DNA of 64,000 nucleotides from the NCBI GenBank assembly GCA_029449245.1, contig JANATF010000003.1, positions 3,410,001-3,474,000 of the forward strand, given 5' to 3'. Made by a program: the position numbers and the translations under genes. Below, piece after piece: positions 10,410 through 22,019 of the stretch (the stretch's first letter is position 1; every line of letters begins with the position of its first letter). Under the pieces are notes generated by a model. It searched no databases. It was not told the origin of the DNA and worked only from the letters and a program-made list of their open reading frames with translations. The DNA comes from Mortierella alpina (taxonomy: Eukaryota; Mortierellomycota; Mortierellomycetes; Mortierellales; Mortierellaceae).

Positions 10410-13400
10410 ATGAAGGTAAGGCTCCTATCAGTACAAGATTTCGTTGGGTGATTAAGTCTCGCAATGACATGTACCATGCGAGTCTCAACTCAGCACCTCA
10501 TCTGCCTCCTTTCACATCTCTTGCCGCATCTAGTTCGGAAAGCAGATCCAGTTCCAGCAGATCGCGGAATGGCAAAACCATTATATGAGCTACAAGGGCC
10601 TTAAAAAGATCATCAACTCACTCATTCAGGAAAAGGCTCAAACATCAGTAACCATCGCTGCGTCGCCCCCACCAGGATCAGCCCCCGTCATTCCAGAGGA
10701 TGAGTACTCAAAGTTCCTGCAGTCTCAAAAGGCTGCCTTTTTCTTCAAGTTGGAGCGAGAGCTGGAAAAGGTATGCTGCTATATTGTTTATCAATAGAGT
10801 ACCGTCTCTCTATCGTTTTGTAGCTGGAACCTGTCCTGACCTTGGGGGGGCATTGCTTGATACCCTTTTCCTAGGTCAATACCTTCTATCTTCAAAAAGA
10901 GTCGGAGCTCAAGGTTCGTCTGCGCTCTTTGATTGACAAGGAAAAGGTCATTCTTTCGCGCCAAGGACGTCCAGGCACGAGCTCCTCCATCAATTCGCTC
11001 AAGGAGGCCTTCAGGCAGTTTGAGCAGGACCTCAACAAGCTACAGGTAACAACAGAACGCGGCTCTGGTAGCGCCCTTCGCTGTCTTGTGTTCGCTATCA
11101 ACAAAGAAGGATGCAGGTGTGCTAATATGTTTGGTACTGTGGCCTGTAGAAATTCGTCGAAACCAACGGGACGGGATTTCGAAAGATCTTGAAAAAATGG
11201 GACAAACGGTCAAAGTCAAGCACGAAGGAGTTGTATCTCTCACGCCAGGTCGAACTCCAGCCTTGCTTCAACCAGGATGCAATGGTTGAGTTGGCCGATA
11301 ACGCTTCGTACCACCTCCTTGGGCTTGAGAACATACAGCAGGGTAACAGCAGGTCTTCGTCGGCGCCTCCTAGTCCTATCACTACCAAGTCAGCGACATC
11401 ACTTTCGACGAATGCTCTCTCCTCGCCTATGCAGCAACAGATGGATGAGCTCGAGACTGACCTTTTCAACGCCCTCACCACCAATCAGTCCTCGCTGGTC
11501 CAAGAGATTCTGGAGAGGCGCCTGGCCACGCCCTCCGCCTTTCAGAACAACGCAGTTTCCGCAGAGTCGTCCAACAGCAGCAGCGCTTCCAATAACACCA
11601 ACAACAATCAGCTGGGACTGGAGAATGCGCGTGAGGTGGTCTCCCGAGTGTTCTGGAGATGCTGCTCAGAAGTTAGTACGTCGGACATTGTCATTCAGCA
11701 GCTGGTGAAGACTGGCTTGATCAACTTCAAGTTTGTGGACGACATCAGTGACAGGACGTGTCTGCATGAGGCAGCCATGGTGGGACGCCTCTCTCTTCTC
11801 AAATTGGGCGTGGAGCATGGAGTGAGCCCTGAGTGCACAGATGTTTACGGAAGGCAGCCCTTGCACTACGTCTCAATGTACGGACATGCCGACTGTGCGA
11901 CATATCTCTTGTCTATGAAGGCATCTATGGAAGCGACCGACCACGACGGATTCAGACCACTGATCTACTCTATCATGAATGGACACACCAAGTGCGTCGA
12001 GATCTTTCTTGCTAATGATGTGGGGATCGAGGCAAGCAGTGAGGGCGAGCCGATTCCACTCAGTCTGGCGTGTCACTATGGCCATGAGGACATTGCGATG
12101 ATGCTCATCGGACGTGGAGCGAATGTTATCGCAAGCAACGCGGACGGTTTGGAGCCTCTTCACATCACCTGCAGAGAGGGACATACTAGGTTGGCCAAGA
12201 CTCTGACAACGAGAGGCGCCCGCTTGGATCAAGAGGACAAGTACATGTGTTGGACCCCTTTATTCTATGCGGCTAGCGAGGGGCATTTTGAGTGTGTCAA
12301 AATCTTGTTGGAAGCGGGCTGCAATGTCAACGTTGTGGACGAGCTTGGAAAGACACCAATCTACTATGCAGCAAGCGAAGGTCATGCGGACTGCGTGGAG
12401 CTCTTGGTGGAGGCAGGCGGAAAAGTGGACGGAAAATCGAATGCGCATGAGGATGCTGTGATGGAGATCCCTGTGCCGTTGACAACCACCGGTATAATGG
12501 CTACGCCTGCAACCGCATCGGCTTTGGAGACACCTGGGGACCATCCTAGTCCTCCTACCATGGATGATCTCGACATGGACTTTATCCCTTCGCTCTCGTT
12601 GCCACCACCCATCATTCCCTTCAGGATCTATGGCCACAACTATTTGGACAAGAAGTATCAGATCAACCTGACCCTGGGCCATCCCAACTACCCTGACCAT
12701 GGTTCATCGGATAAGAGCAACGTCCGTCAGGCCCCAGTTCACTTGTACGGAACAGCGCAGATTTCATCGCTGAAACTCATCATCTCATCCCGCCCTGACA
12801 ACGGCATGATTCCACACAATGTCATCCTTCCGCTGGGAGACGATCGGGAGGTGTTTGGATTCCAAGTGGACTCGCTCGAGCATTTCACAGTCGAGTTTGA
12901 CATCTTCCCTACCTTTGGATCCAAGGCCATCGGAAGAGCTGTTGCGCTGCCAAGCATGTTTTCGTCTGTGGACTCATCGATGGGCAAGGGTATATTGCCG
13001 TTGTTTGATGCGCACTTGAAGGTGGTAGGGGAGCTCGCGTTTGAATATTCTGTCATCCGGCCGTTCCAGGGCGTGCGACTTGAGGTTGGCGGGCGTGTCG
13101 AGACCTACTGGAAGTCGACCAACAGTATTGATTCAACAATCTCTGCAGCAACCACACCGCTTGTGGGAACGCCCTCGGTCATGCCTGTCAGCACTTCGAC
13201 ATCAGGAGGAGCGCTGCCTCACTCGTCCTCACAGTCGCTTCTTGTGGGCAACATGATCCCCTCATTCATTACGGCCTCATCGCTCTCGGGAGAATATATC
13301 CAGTTGTCGATTCAGATGACCCGGGACTTTGTGCCTGTGGTCTTTGCTAACTGGCACTTGCCTGTCGAAGGCTTTGACTTGGCCCTGTCAGATGTCACAT

Positions 13401-14765
13401 TCAGCCAGTTCAAGAAGTTTGGTGAGCTGATCCACAACAAGGCAGCCGGGGATGACATTATGGGAGCAGCCAATCGCCTGACAAACAGCTGGCGCAGTGG
13501 CGAATGGCGTCGCAAGGTCTATGAGCGATGGATGAGTCTTGAGCAAGTCTTGACGGTAAGGTCTAGCTAGGCATAATTCGGAAAATGGTGCGCTTCTACT
13601 TGTTTTGCTGCATTCAAGGAGCATGCTTTCATTCTGACGTGTCATTTTTACCTATTAGATCCTTCCGAAGCACATTGGTGTCAACCTTGAACTGAAGTAC
13701 CCTACTCTCTCGGAGAGGACATACAACAGATTGACCAACTGTGCTGAAGTGAACAAGTTTGTGGATACCATCCTGCAAACCGTCTATGACTCGTCCTCGG
13801 CCACCCATCACCGCCACTTTATGTTCTCGTCCTTCAACCCAGTCATTTGCTCAGCACTGAACTGGAAGCAACCGAATTGTGAGTTGTCCACCGTTATTAC
13901 ACAGAGACCAGAGGGACGGTACATCAAGGCACACATCTGGATATTGATCTAACAAAGCTGTACTTGCTCCTTGACTATAGATGCCGTGTTTTTCAGCACT
14001 TACTGCGGATACAACAAGAGATGTGCACAGTCGGCGCGCGTCACGGAGCACTCTTCACAGTCAGGACTGAAGCGCAAGGAGCCTATCGATCCCGAATCTC
14101 TGCCTTCGCCCAAACATGGATCAGCAGCGCAACAGCTGCCCAGTCTGGCAGCTGCATCCTCAGGAGAAGAGATATCTGGATCGTCATTGTTGACGAGAGG
14201 AGCAGAGCCTTGGACAGCGTTGGCTAATTCATCAGATTTCCACGAGGATGACAAACGGTGTGCATCCATTAAAGAAGCGGTCAAGTTTGCCAGAAGCAAC
14301 AATCTGCTTGGAGTGATCTGCGAGGCAACGCCATTGGTAACATAACTTTTTCGTTTCTTGTTTTGAAGCTACCCCGCACCCTGGAAAAGAATCGATACTC
14401 ATTCCGCTAACTTTATCACCTTTTTTTTGTTTGTTCCATTTGAACAGATCCAAGTCCCTGGGTTGATCACGCATATCAAGGAATCTGGACTGATCTTGTC
14501 CAGCTTTGGAGCAGCCAACAAGGACCCAGCGGTGGTCCAGATCCAGAAGAACTATGGCGTGGATGCTCTGATGGCGATGGATATCCACGCCGAGTCCCCA
14601 GTGTCGTCGTCGAGCGCGTCGTCGGCGACCATGACCTCGGGATGTTCTGGGTCTGGGTCTGCGGGTGCTGCTGGCTCAGCACTGTACATAGCCACGAGTA
14701 TACCCGAGGTGGAGGAGGGGGTGCTGAGGTACCAGAACGGCGTGGACTCTGGCTTTAGTCTGTGA
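10410..14765 (+). CDS. PHO81/NUC-2-type phosphate sensor: SPX, ankyrin repeats and GDPD-like domain
   Basis: Regulator of the phosphate-starvation pathway. In yeast, Pho81 inhibits the Pho80-Pho85 cyclin-CDK when phosphate is scarce. Exons: 10410-10415, 10534-10770, 10875-11045, 11150-13555, 13659-13878, 13981-14336, 14448-14765 (1,237 residues). A six-base first exon supplies MK, giving MKFGKQIQFQ, the usual SPX start. SPX covers about residues 1-170 with the basic KILKKWDKRSK helix that binds inositol pyrophosphates. Seven or so ankyrin repeats cover about 340-565 (DRTCLHEAAMVGRL onward). The C-terminal third has the Pho81-type GDPD-like fold (IGVNLELKYPTLSERT, HFMFSSFNPVICSALN, VFFSTYCGYNKRC). 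No HRG catalytic motif was seen where an active glycerophosphodiesterase has one, so this part is probably regulatory. A Ser/Asn-rich linker lies between SPX and ankyrin. Confidence 0.93.
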
Positions 14766-15001
14766 GCCTGAGGAATGCCCAGATACAAGTTAGATGCCCA
14801 TAAATACAAAACCAGTGGGCGCAAAGCCACTCCCCAAACATAGCCCTTGCCCTTGTGATCTCCATTCTCATTCACCACTCCGCAATCCACACTCACACAC
14901 TCACACACGCACACAATAACCGACGCACACAACGCACACAACGCACACAACACTCAGCTCACAGGGAAGAGCCATCAGCAACAACAGGCATCGCGTCGAA
15001 C

Positions 15002-17026
15002 ATGTCTTCAGAGCCAAACCAGTTGCGCCAGGAAGAGGTCATCGCTCTGATTGTGAGGTACAACAATGTTTCTGGTCGAGGCGGTTTGCACCATGCAGAG
15101 CACGTCCGTTCAGCATAACCCATTGGCACCGCCGCTAAGCACACTGTATTATCTGCTCTCTCTCTCTCACTCTGTCTTAGCCAACTTGCCGAGTATGGAT
15201 ATTCACAGGTAAAGTCAAGGTAGATTGGTCGTTTCTTGGTTTTTCTCTTCCTTTCTACTATATATTCTAATATGACCGTTGATCCAATAGCTTGCACAAG
15301 TCGTGGCCGAACAGACGCACACATCAGCTACTATCAAACCTAGCTCTCGTCTCAGCGAGATGCTTTATGTCGCCAGAGGTAAGCATTGGAGTGACGCACT
15401 TTATATCTCTTTATCCAACAACACGCTTTGGTACACCGGGAGCGCCCTAGTCGTTCTTATCGCCCTGTTCATATTGACAAAACGATAGACGAGTCTGAGG
15501 AGATTGAGCCAACTGATATGAACAAAGTCCAGGCCCCTGTATCGAGTGCCATGGACGAGGACGATGACATGGAATCAGGACCAACACTGACAAAGCTCAA
15601 CCTGGACACGGATCCAAAAATCACATCTCGGTCTCCACCCAACCTCAACACCGTCTACACCACGACCCACAAGGAGGCAGTGACCTGCACAACGTTTAGT
15701 AAAGACGGACGATATGCGGCTTCTGGATCCGCAGATACATCGCTCAAGATCTTGGACGTGAATAAAATGAAGGTTGTGAATGATGATGTCCATCCCGTGA
15801 TCCGCACTCTTTATGACCATACTACCGTAAGGATCCACACTTCGTTTCTGCATTTGTTTGTTTAGAAAGCTTCATCATGTGCAGGCAGGAGGGGAGCAAT
15901 GGACAAAGGTTCAGGAAAAATTGGCAGCACCAAACCGAAAAACCAAAAAAAAAAAAAAAAAAAAAAAAAAGAAAAAAGCAGGACTTATGGAAAAAAAAAG
16001 AGCGGCTAACCGACAGTGATCTATTCTTCGACTTTCTTAGCCTGTGACAGACGTCGACTTTCATCCGAATGGTCTAGTTCTTGCTGCCAGTTCCGACACT
16101 GTCGTCAAGCTGTACGACCTCTCCAAGCCCTCTGTCAAGCGATCGTTCCGATACCTTCAAGATTCTCACCCCATCAACTCGGTCTCGTTCCACCCTTCAG
16201 GCGATTTCCTCCTCGTCGGTTCTGAAGCAGAGACTGTCCGCATCTACGACGTCAAGACCCTCCAGTGCTTTACGCCCAAGGCCTTCTCGACGCCGAACCC
16301 TCACCATCACCACCACCAAAATGCAGCCTCTGTTTCGGTCGATCCAAAGCAGCAGGGACCTCATCGTGGAGGAATCAATCATATTGAATATGCGCCTACG
16401 GGATCGATCTTTATTACGGCTTCACAGGATGGATCGATCAAAGTCTGGGATGCGATCTCTGGAAAGGTTGTCCGCACGATTGAGGATGCTCACTCGGGCA
16501 AGAGCGTTACTACAGCGACCATCTCCAAGAACGGGAAATATATCCTGTCCGGTGGTTGGGACTCGACTGGAAAGCTGTGGGATCTTGGATCTGGAAAGAT
16601 GATCCATGGCTTCCATGGAGCTACTCAAAAGGTAATGAACATATCCAATGAAAAAAAAGGCTGCGCGGATTAGCTATTCCTTTTTCCTTTTCCTTTTTGT
16701 TTTCTTTCTATGTGGATGAAATCTCTGACACGGTATGGTTTTTTTTCCTGTCGGGGGAAACTCTTTAGAAGGAAAAGCAATCGACTGTGTTCTCCTACAA
16801 TGAAGACTTTGTGTTCAGCTCGGACGAGTCCAACAACACCATCGTTTGCTGGGACTCGCGCACGGGCTCGTTGTTGAAGCGTTACACGGGACACCAGGGG
16901 TTGATCCGCTCCTTGACGGCATCCCCCTCAGAGAACAGCCTCATCTCGGGTGGCGACGACAACCGCGTCCGGTTCTGGAGTGCGCCGACTTCTGGTGCCT
17001 CCATCTCACCTGCAGAGTCCCCGTGA
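15002..17026 (+). CDS. Cleavage stimulation factor subunit 1 (CstF-50), WD40 protein
   Basis: WD40 subunit of the cleavage stimulation factor that acts with CPSF at pre-mRNA poly(A) sites. Exons: 15002-15057, 15181-15208, 15291-15378, 15489-15826, 16041-16631, 16769-17026 (452 residues). The N-terminus (LRQEEVIALIVSQLAEYGYSQLAQ) matches the CstF-50 dimerisation helix. At least six WD repeats follow. The sequence around VVKLYDLSKPSVKRSFRYLQ and ISFHPSGDF-like VSFHPSGDFLLVGS is diagnostic for CstF-50 over other WD40 proteins. Intron 4 carries a 26-base A run (15945-15970). The start lies only 236 bp past the end of the PHO81-like gene, so the two genes are tightly packed in the same direction. 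A His-rich insertion (six His in a row) sits in one WD repeat. Confidence 0.93.
15945..15970. repeat. A26 homopolymer inside a CstF-50 intron
   Basis: Uninterrupted run of 26 adenines in intron 4. It is prone to length variation and to sequencing error. Confidence 0.9.
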
Positions 17027-17373
17027 GAAAAGAATGAGCGAGAGAGCGTGAGACGAAGAAAAACGATAGTTGGAAGCCCCGCAAACTCGTCTATAATATC
17101 TTCCAAATAAAATCGATGCGTTCAGAGTACCCCGCCTTCTAGGCAACGATTGACATAAAATCAGAGAAAACGATCCTTGTATATATATGTCTTTTGTTTC
17201 TTTTTACTCTATTCGCTATCTACAGGTTTGAGAACATTTTCTACGGCTCGCTGACTATTGAGAATGATGAGAGTGCATCCATCCGAAGACCGTCAGCATC
17301 CTCACCTTCATTCTTTCTTCCCTTTTTCCATTCTCTTCAATTGGAGTTTTCCTTCCCTTCCACTCTCTAGATT

Positions 17374-20300
17374 TTAAACTGCGGTGGCTCCGACGGACGC
17401 CGCCTCAGCAGGGTATGCAGACGGATATCCATCCGAGGTCGAGATTGGCGAAAAGGGAGCCAACGCGCGACGAGCCGTAAAGATTCGGAGTGCCAGGTGG
17501 AGACAGCTCATGTCCACGGCCACCACCTCCCATGCAAACTCAATGCCATACATAAGCTGGATGCCCTTGACGATCCTCTGAGCAATCTGTTCGTTGATCA
17601 TAATGAACCGCTCGTCCACGGTGCAGGGCATCGTCTCCTCATCCGAGTTGAAGCTACGTTGGACATAGGGCAGCAGGGTCTGGCCAATGGATGCCACGGT
17701 CAGCTGCTGCTGTTCGCCCTCGAAACTCTCGAGAACCACCTCAAAGGGCGAAGTGGTGGCCATGACATTGTACCGTCCATGATGGTGGTATCGGAACTCG
17801 AATGTGCCCTGGAACCATGGCAGTTTGTCGCCCAAAAAGACGACCTGCCCCTGGCACAGCTCCTTCTCGTCGATCCAGACGACTTGCTCCTCCATGACTT
17901 CACCATCTCCCTTGCCTGCGTGGTTCTCGACACCTTCTTCGGCCTCGCCCAGTCCAAGGTCACGACCCACATAGAGATAGCGGCCCTTGGAGGCCACCGT
18001 GGTGACCATCTTGGAGTTGTTGCTCGAGACCTTGTAAATGCCGATCCAATCCTTGGCACCGTGGTTCAAGGGCGCTGTCCAGGAGACAGTAAGCTTCTCG
18101 CCAAGTTTGTAGGTAGGAATGCCATGCGCGTTCAGTGTGGGTTCCTGGTCGGTGGTGATTTTGATCGAGTACTGGGATAGGTCATACACCTCCAAGTCTT
18201 CCCATGTGCGACTACATATTAGGGGGAAAAATTGATAAGTAAATGGTAGTATCTCCTTGACAGAACACACACACACACAATGTTCCTTCAATAAAAGAAA
18301 AAAAACTTACGCCACAATCAACTTTTCCTTGGAGCTCTCGAGCAAGGCCTTGGAACTGGAGACCATCTCCTGAAGACGAGGCGCCACACTCTGAACCAGT
18401 TCACTCAGATCCCCACGCGTGCCCTCCACAAAATCCTGAGCCTTCTCCGAGACCACACGCGTCCGTTGCAGCACATCCTTGATCTCGGGGGTCTCCTCAA
18501 GTTTCTCACGGATCTTGGAGACCTCCTCCTTCATCTTCTTGGGCAGGATCTTAGCCGCCTTGACAGTCTTGACCACACCTGCATCTTTACGGATCTTGTC
18601 ACCATAAATCTTGCGCATATGAGGAGATTCCACAAAGTGGAGAAAGAGGAAATTGGAGACTTGCGAGAACATGGCCAAAATGAAAATCGACCACGAGTTA
18701 CAGATCAGAGTCATGCCCCAGAAAGCAGCATGGCCCATCACCTTCTCGGGGTTGTTGACAAATCTATTGTGTAGATAGTAAGAAAAATAAAAAACAACGT
18801 TCGTTATACATCGAAAAAAAGGGGTGGGTTCCAAGGAGTGTTGACAGTGAGACAGTGTGAGACGGTTGGGCGTACCTGTAGATGCCAGTGTAGAAAAGAC
18901 CGCTGGAGGACTCCTCCATGAAAAAGTCACCATAGAACCAACCAAAGTCGCCCAGGACTTCAAAGACAGACATCGATGCCCAGATGTGGAGGGCGATCAG
19001 AGCAAAGCCGAGGACATGACGAAGGAGAACTGTACCAATGGTCCAGTCATCAGGAATAGAGTACATCTTGAAGGCGGCCAAAAAGAAAGTAGCGTACGTC
19101 ATCGAGTTGGAAAGGTTAAAGATACTCTTCCAGCTCTGGAACGCGTCCTGAACAGTGCCTCCATGCTTGATAAAGTGCTTGGTGTAGAATTTGTTGTCGC
19201 TCTGTTGCTTCAAGACTGCTCCCAAAATGTACGAGTGGAAAACACGCCAGAGCAAAGCTTGGACGACCAACATGAACGTCATGAAACGAGGGCCAGCATT
19301 GGAGATCAGCAGGGGCACGAGCGTCGCGTAAAAGATGATCAGGGCCACAAAGATGTCGTTGGATCGGAAAATGTCAAAGTTCTTGAACACAATGAGGTCG
19401 CGTCTGAAATAGGTGTTGTACATATCCTTGGAGCCGCAAGGGACCAGAGTGGCCGCCTGACTGATCGGCGCAACAGCGTCTGTGGCATTCGAGGAAACCG
19501 AGGCAATGGAAGCTGCTGACGAGGTGAGTGCCGACTCGCTCAAGACTGATGTGCGCTTCTTGTGAACCAGAGGCGGGTTGTACGTCTTGTCGATGTCTAA
19601 AAGAACGCGAATCATTAGACGCTGGCTTTGATGAAAAACGCGCGTGCTTGGAGAGCAAAGGAACTTGCTACTTACGAGGGTTCTCGACCAAGGTCAAGAA
19701 GACAAACTGAGCAGCATGGGCAAAGAGCGAGACAAAGAGAACCATGTACGAAGCCATCATCAGCGAGATTCCATAATAACCCGCGTATCCGACCGAGTAC
19801 ATTGGGTGAGGCGCCATCTCAAAGACTCCGTCAAAGGTCAGGGACTGCTCGATCAGGAAGAAGAAATCGCCCCAGTCTGGAGGGAGATGGAGTTTGAATT
19901 TGGCGGGGATACAGGAACCAAAAAAACGTGAAGTGTGGGGTTAGCGGATCAAAGCACATGAAATACAAACGTTGAGGTACCAGCATCTGCGCATCTGTGC
20001 GACGTGGTGCCTGCAGCGGCTCGAAGAACCCTTCCCTCCCCAGTCATGTATCTAAATGCAAGACTTACACCACGCAAAGTCCTTGACGACACGGTGGGCG
20101 TCCAGCTTGACCCAGATGTTGAAGAAGACAAGAATAAACCCAGCAACCCATCGCAGCAGATGGCTGAAAAAGCCTGATCCTGCAGGGAACGTGAGCCAAG
20201 ACAACGCGAAGCAGACATACGTCGTGAAATCGTTCATCAAGATCAAATCGACCAGCTGGCGATATAGCAGCCACGTGTTGAACTCGATGGGGGCAGTCTG

Positions 20301-21093
20301 CGTGTGGCCATGACAGCAAAGAAAAGAGATGCATAAAAAAAAAAGGGTTAGGCCAAGTGCTTAAACATCAACCCAATGCCGTCATGCGAGTGAACTCTTG
20401 CCTCAAAGTCATAGTCAGCATCCATCTTGCAGCTGAGTTCCTGCTTGAGCCAATCGAACCAGGCTCCTCCACGCTTCTTGTCAAAGATCCCCTTCTCCTT
20501 TGCCCAGGCCACGAGGCCACGTCGCTCGCTCTGGAGCTTGAGCAGATAACCCAGACCCGCATTGTAGCCTGCCCTCCAGAAGATGAAGAGGACCAGGAAC
20601 AACCAGCGCTTGACAGACGTGGGCAAGGTGAAGAACATGAGGATCTGGACTCCCATGACAGCGAGGGTGAGGAGGTCAAACGCCGACTTTTTCTTGCTCA
20701 TGTCAAAGATCTCGCTCAACATGTCCTTGGTTATCGGCACGCGAAAGACTGAAAAACAGAGGTATGACAATGGATCAGCAGTTGGAATACAGATAAGATA
20801 CGAAAAGTATAAAGGGGCAATTCGCAGAACGATTCTTTGACGTTACTCGTTCCGTTAGGAGTTTTGCCAAACGCAGCCTCCTCCTGCTCCTTTGCCAGAA
20901 ATTGCTTCTGCGAGTCAGTCAGGAACACGCCCGCGGACAAGTCCTCGCTCGAGTCTCGGTTGTGGGATTCAAGTGCATGGGGGTTGGTTGCTGGCTTGGC
21001 GGCAGATGAGGCATGCAGCTTGTTGGCGGAGGAGATCCCGTTGAGCGCATTCTCGGCGGGTACAGCCTTCCTGTTGCGGAGCTCTGATTCCAT
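17374..21093 (-). CDS. CHO2: Phosphatidylethanolamine N-methyltransferase (Cho2 type)
   Basis: Makes the first methylation of phosphatidylethanolamine on the way to phosphatidylcholine, in the ER membrane, using S-adenosylmethionine (EC 2.1.1.17). Exons on the minus strand: 21093-20847, 20748-20402, 20297-20069, 19876-19676, 19596-18876, 18763-18311, 18211-17374 (1,011 residues). Two PEMT methyltransferase modules with many transmembrane helices: the first includes [12 protein letters not shown] and [16 protein letters not shown], the second [17 protein letters not shown] soluble C-terminal domain with a LTVSWTAP beta fold follows, as in fungal Cho2 proteins. The junction after exon 2 fits best as a GC-AG intron (GAG, then GCAAGAG). 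Its 3' end converges on CstF-50 with 347 bp between stop codons. SEC14, 8 kb away, works in the same lipid branch. Confidence 0.94.
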
Positions 21094-22019
21094 CTCGTGT
21101 GTGTCTGATCAGTGTTCCGTGGGATCTGCAATGAAGAGGACGGAGGGGAGACAAGGAAGGAGGCAAACGAATGGAATGCAATCGAAGCGAAAGGAAGTGA
21201 AATAGAAAAAACAGAAAACCAAAAAAACAAGGTTGCGTTGATGATATCGTGTCAGGTCCTTGCGGTCGTGTCTTGACCCTGCTTTGCCCTCGTTTTTTTT
21301 TTTTTTTTTTTTTTTTTGTATTGCTTCAACAGTTCCTGATTGCACAATGGCGCGTTCAAGGGAGTCCTTTTTGGCAGAAGTGTGAGAGTGCGCGCGAATG
21401 ACCACCGAGGCCAGCCTCGAAGGAAGACAAGGCCCAGCCATCAGCACCGCGAGCAACATCAGCAACAACAACAACAACAAACAACAACACTGGACCCAAA
21501 ACGTCCTTCGTCGTCGCGTGTCTGAATGGGGTTATTTTGGGTGGGGGATCTTTTTGGGTTCACACAGACCAGAGGCGCATATGAAAATATATGTCTGATC
21601 GGCACCGCGTTGCGCGATATCGCGTGCAAATCGGCCTGCGAGCACCCCCCTGTGCGCTGCTCTCATTGGGCAAAATGCCTTCTTCCTTTCATCACACTAC
21701 GCGGTCCCACCAGCTAGACAACTCAACCCCAACAAACACTCGCGTTCTTGTAAACAGTCCAAGAAGGCAGACAACCCACAGTTTAGGTGCATGTGCCTTC
21801 ACTTGGCTCGTCATCTCGTGTACGAGAAGAGAACGTCTTCGACGCGTACATCATATTATTCCCAAGTAGCTACACACCGCCACACGGCATACCACAGCCT
21901 ACAAATCATGGCTCAACAAAACACACCAGTACGCAATGTATCCGGCAAGTATATCAGCAAACCAATGACTTGAATACAAATAGCTCGCTTAGTGGGCTGC
22001 CTCCTCTTCGATGGATATA
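21094..22019. promoter_or_regulatory. Upstream region of CHO2 and downstream region of the photolyase gene
   Basis: No gene is supported here. It carries a T25 homopolymer (21293-21317) and a CAA-type microsatellite (about 21459-21488). Both genes around it are on the minus strand, so this stretch holds the CHO2 promoter. No confident transcription-factor site was picked out. Confidence 0.55.

Noticed and set aside
17497-18180. 227-codon plus-strand ORF
   Set aside because: Antisense to CHO2 exon 7; shadow frame.
18857-19519. 220-codon plus-strand ORF
   Set aside because: Antisense to CHO2 exon 5; shadow frame.
19953-19964. Match to the inositol/choline response element pattern (CACATGAAA)
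   Set aside because: Lies in an intron of CHO2 and is short enough to occur by chance; no second site was seen in the promoter.
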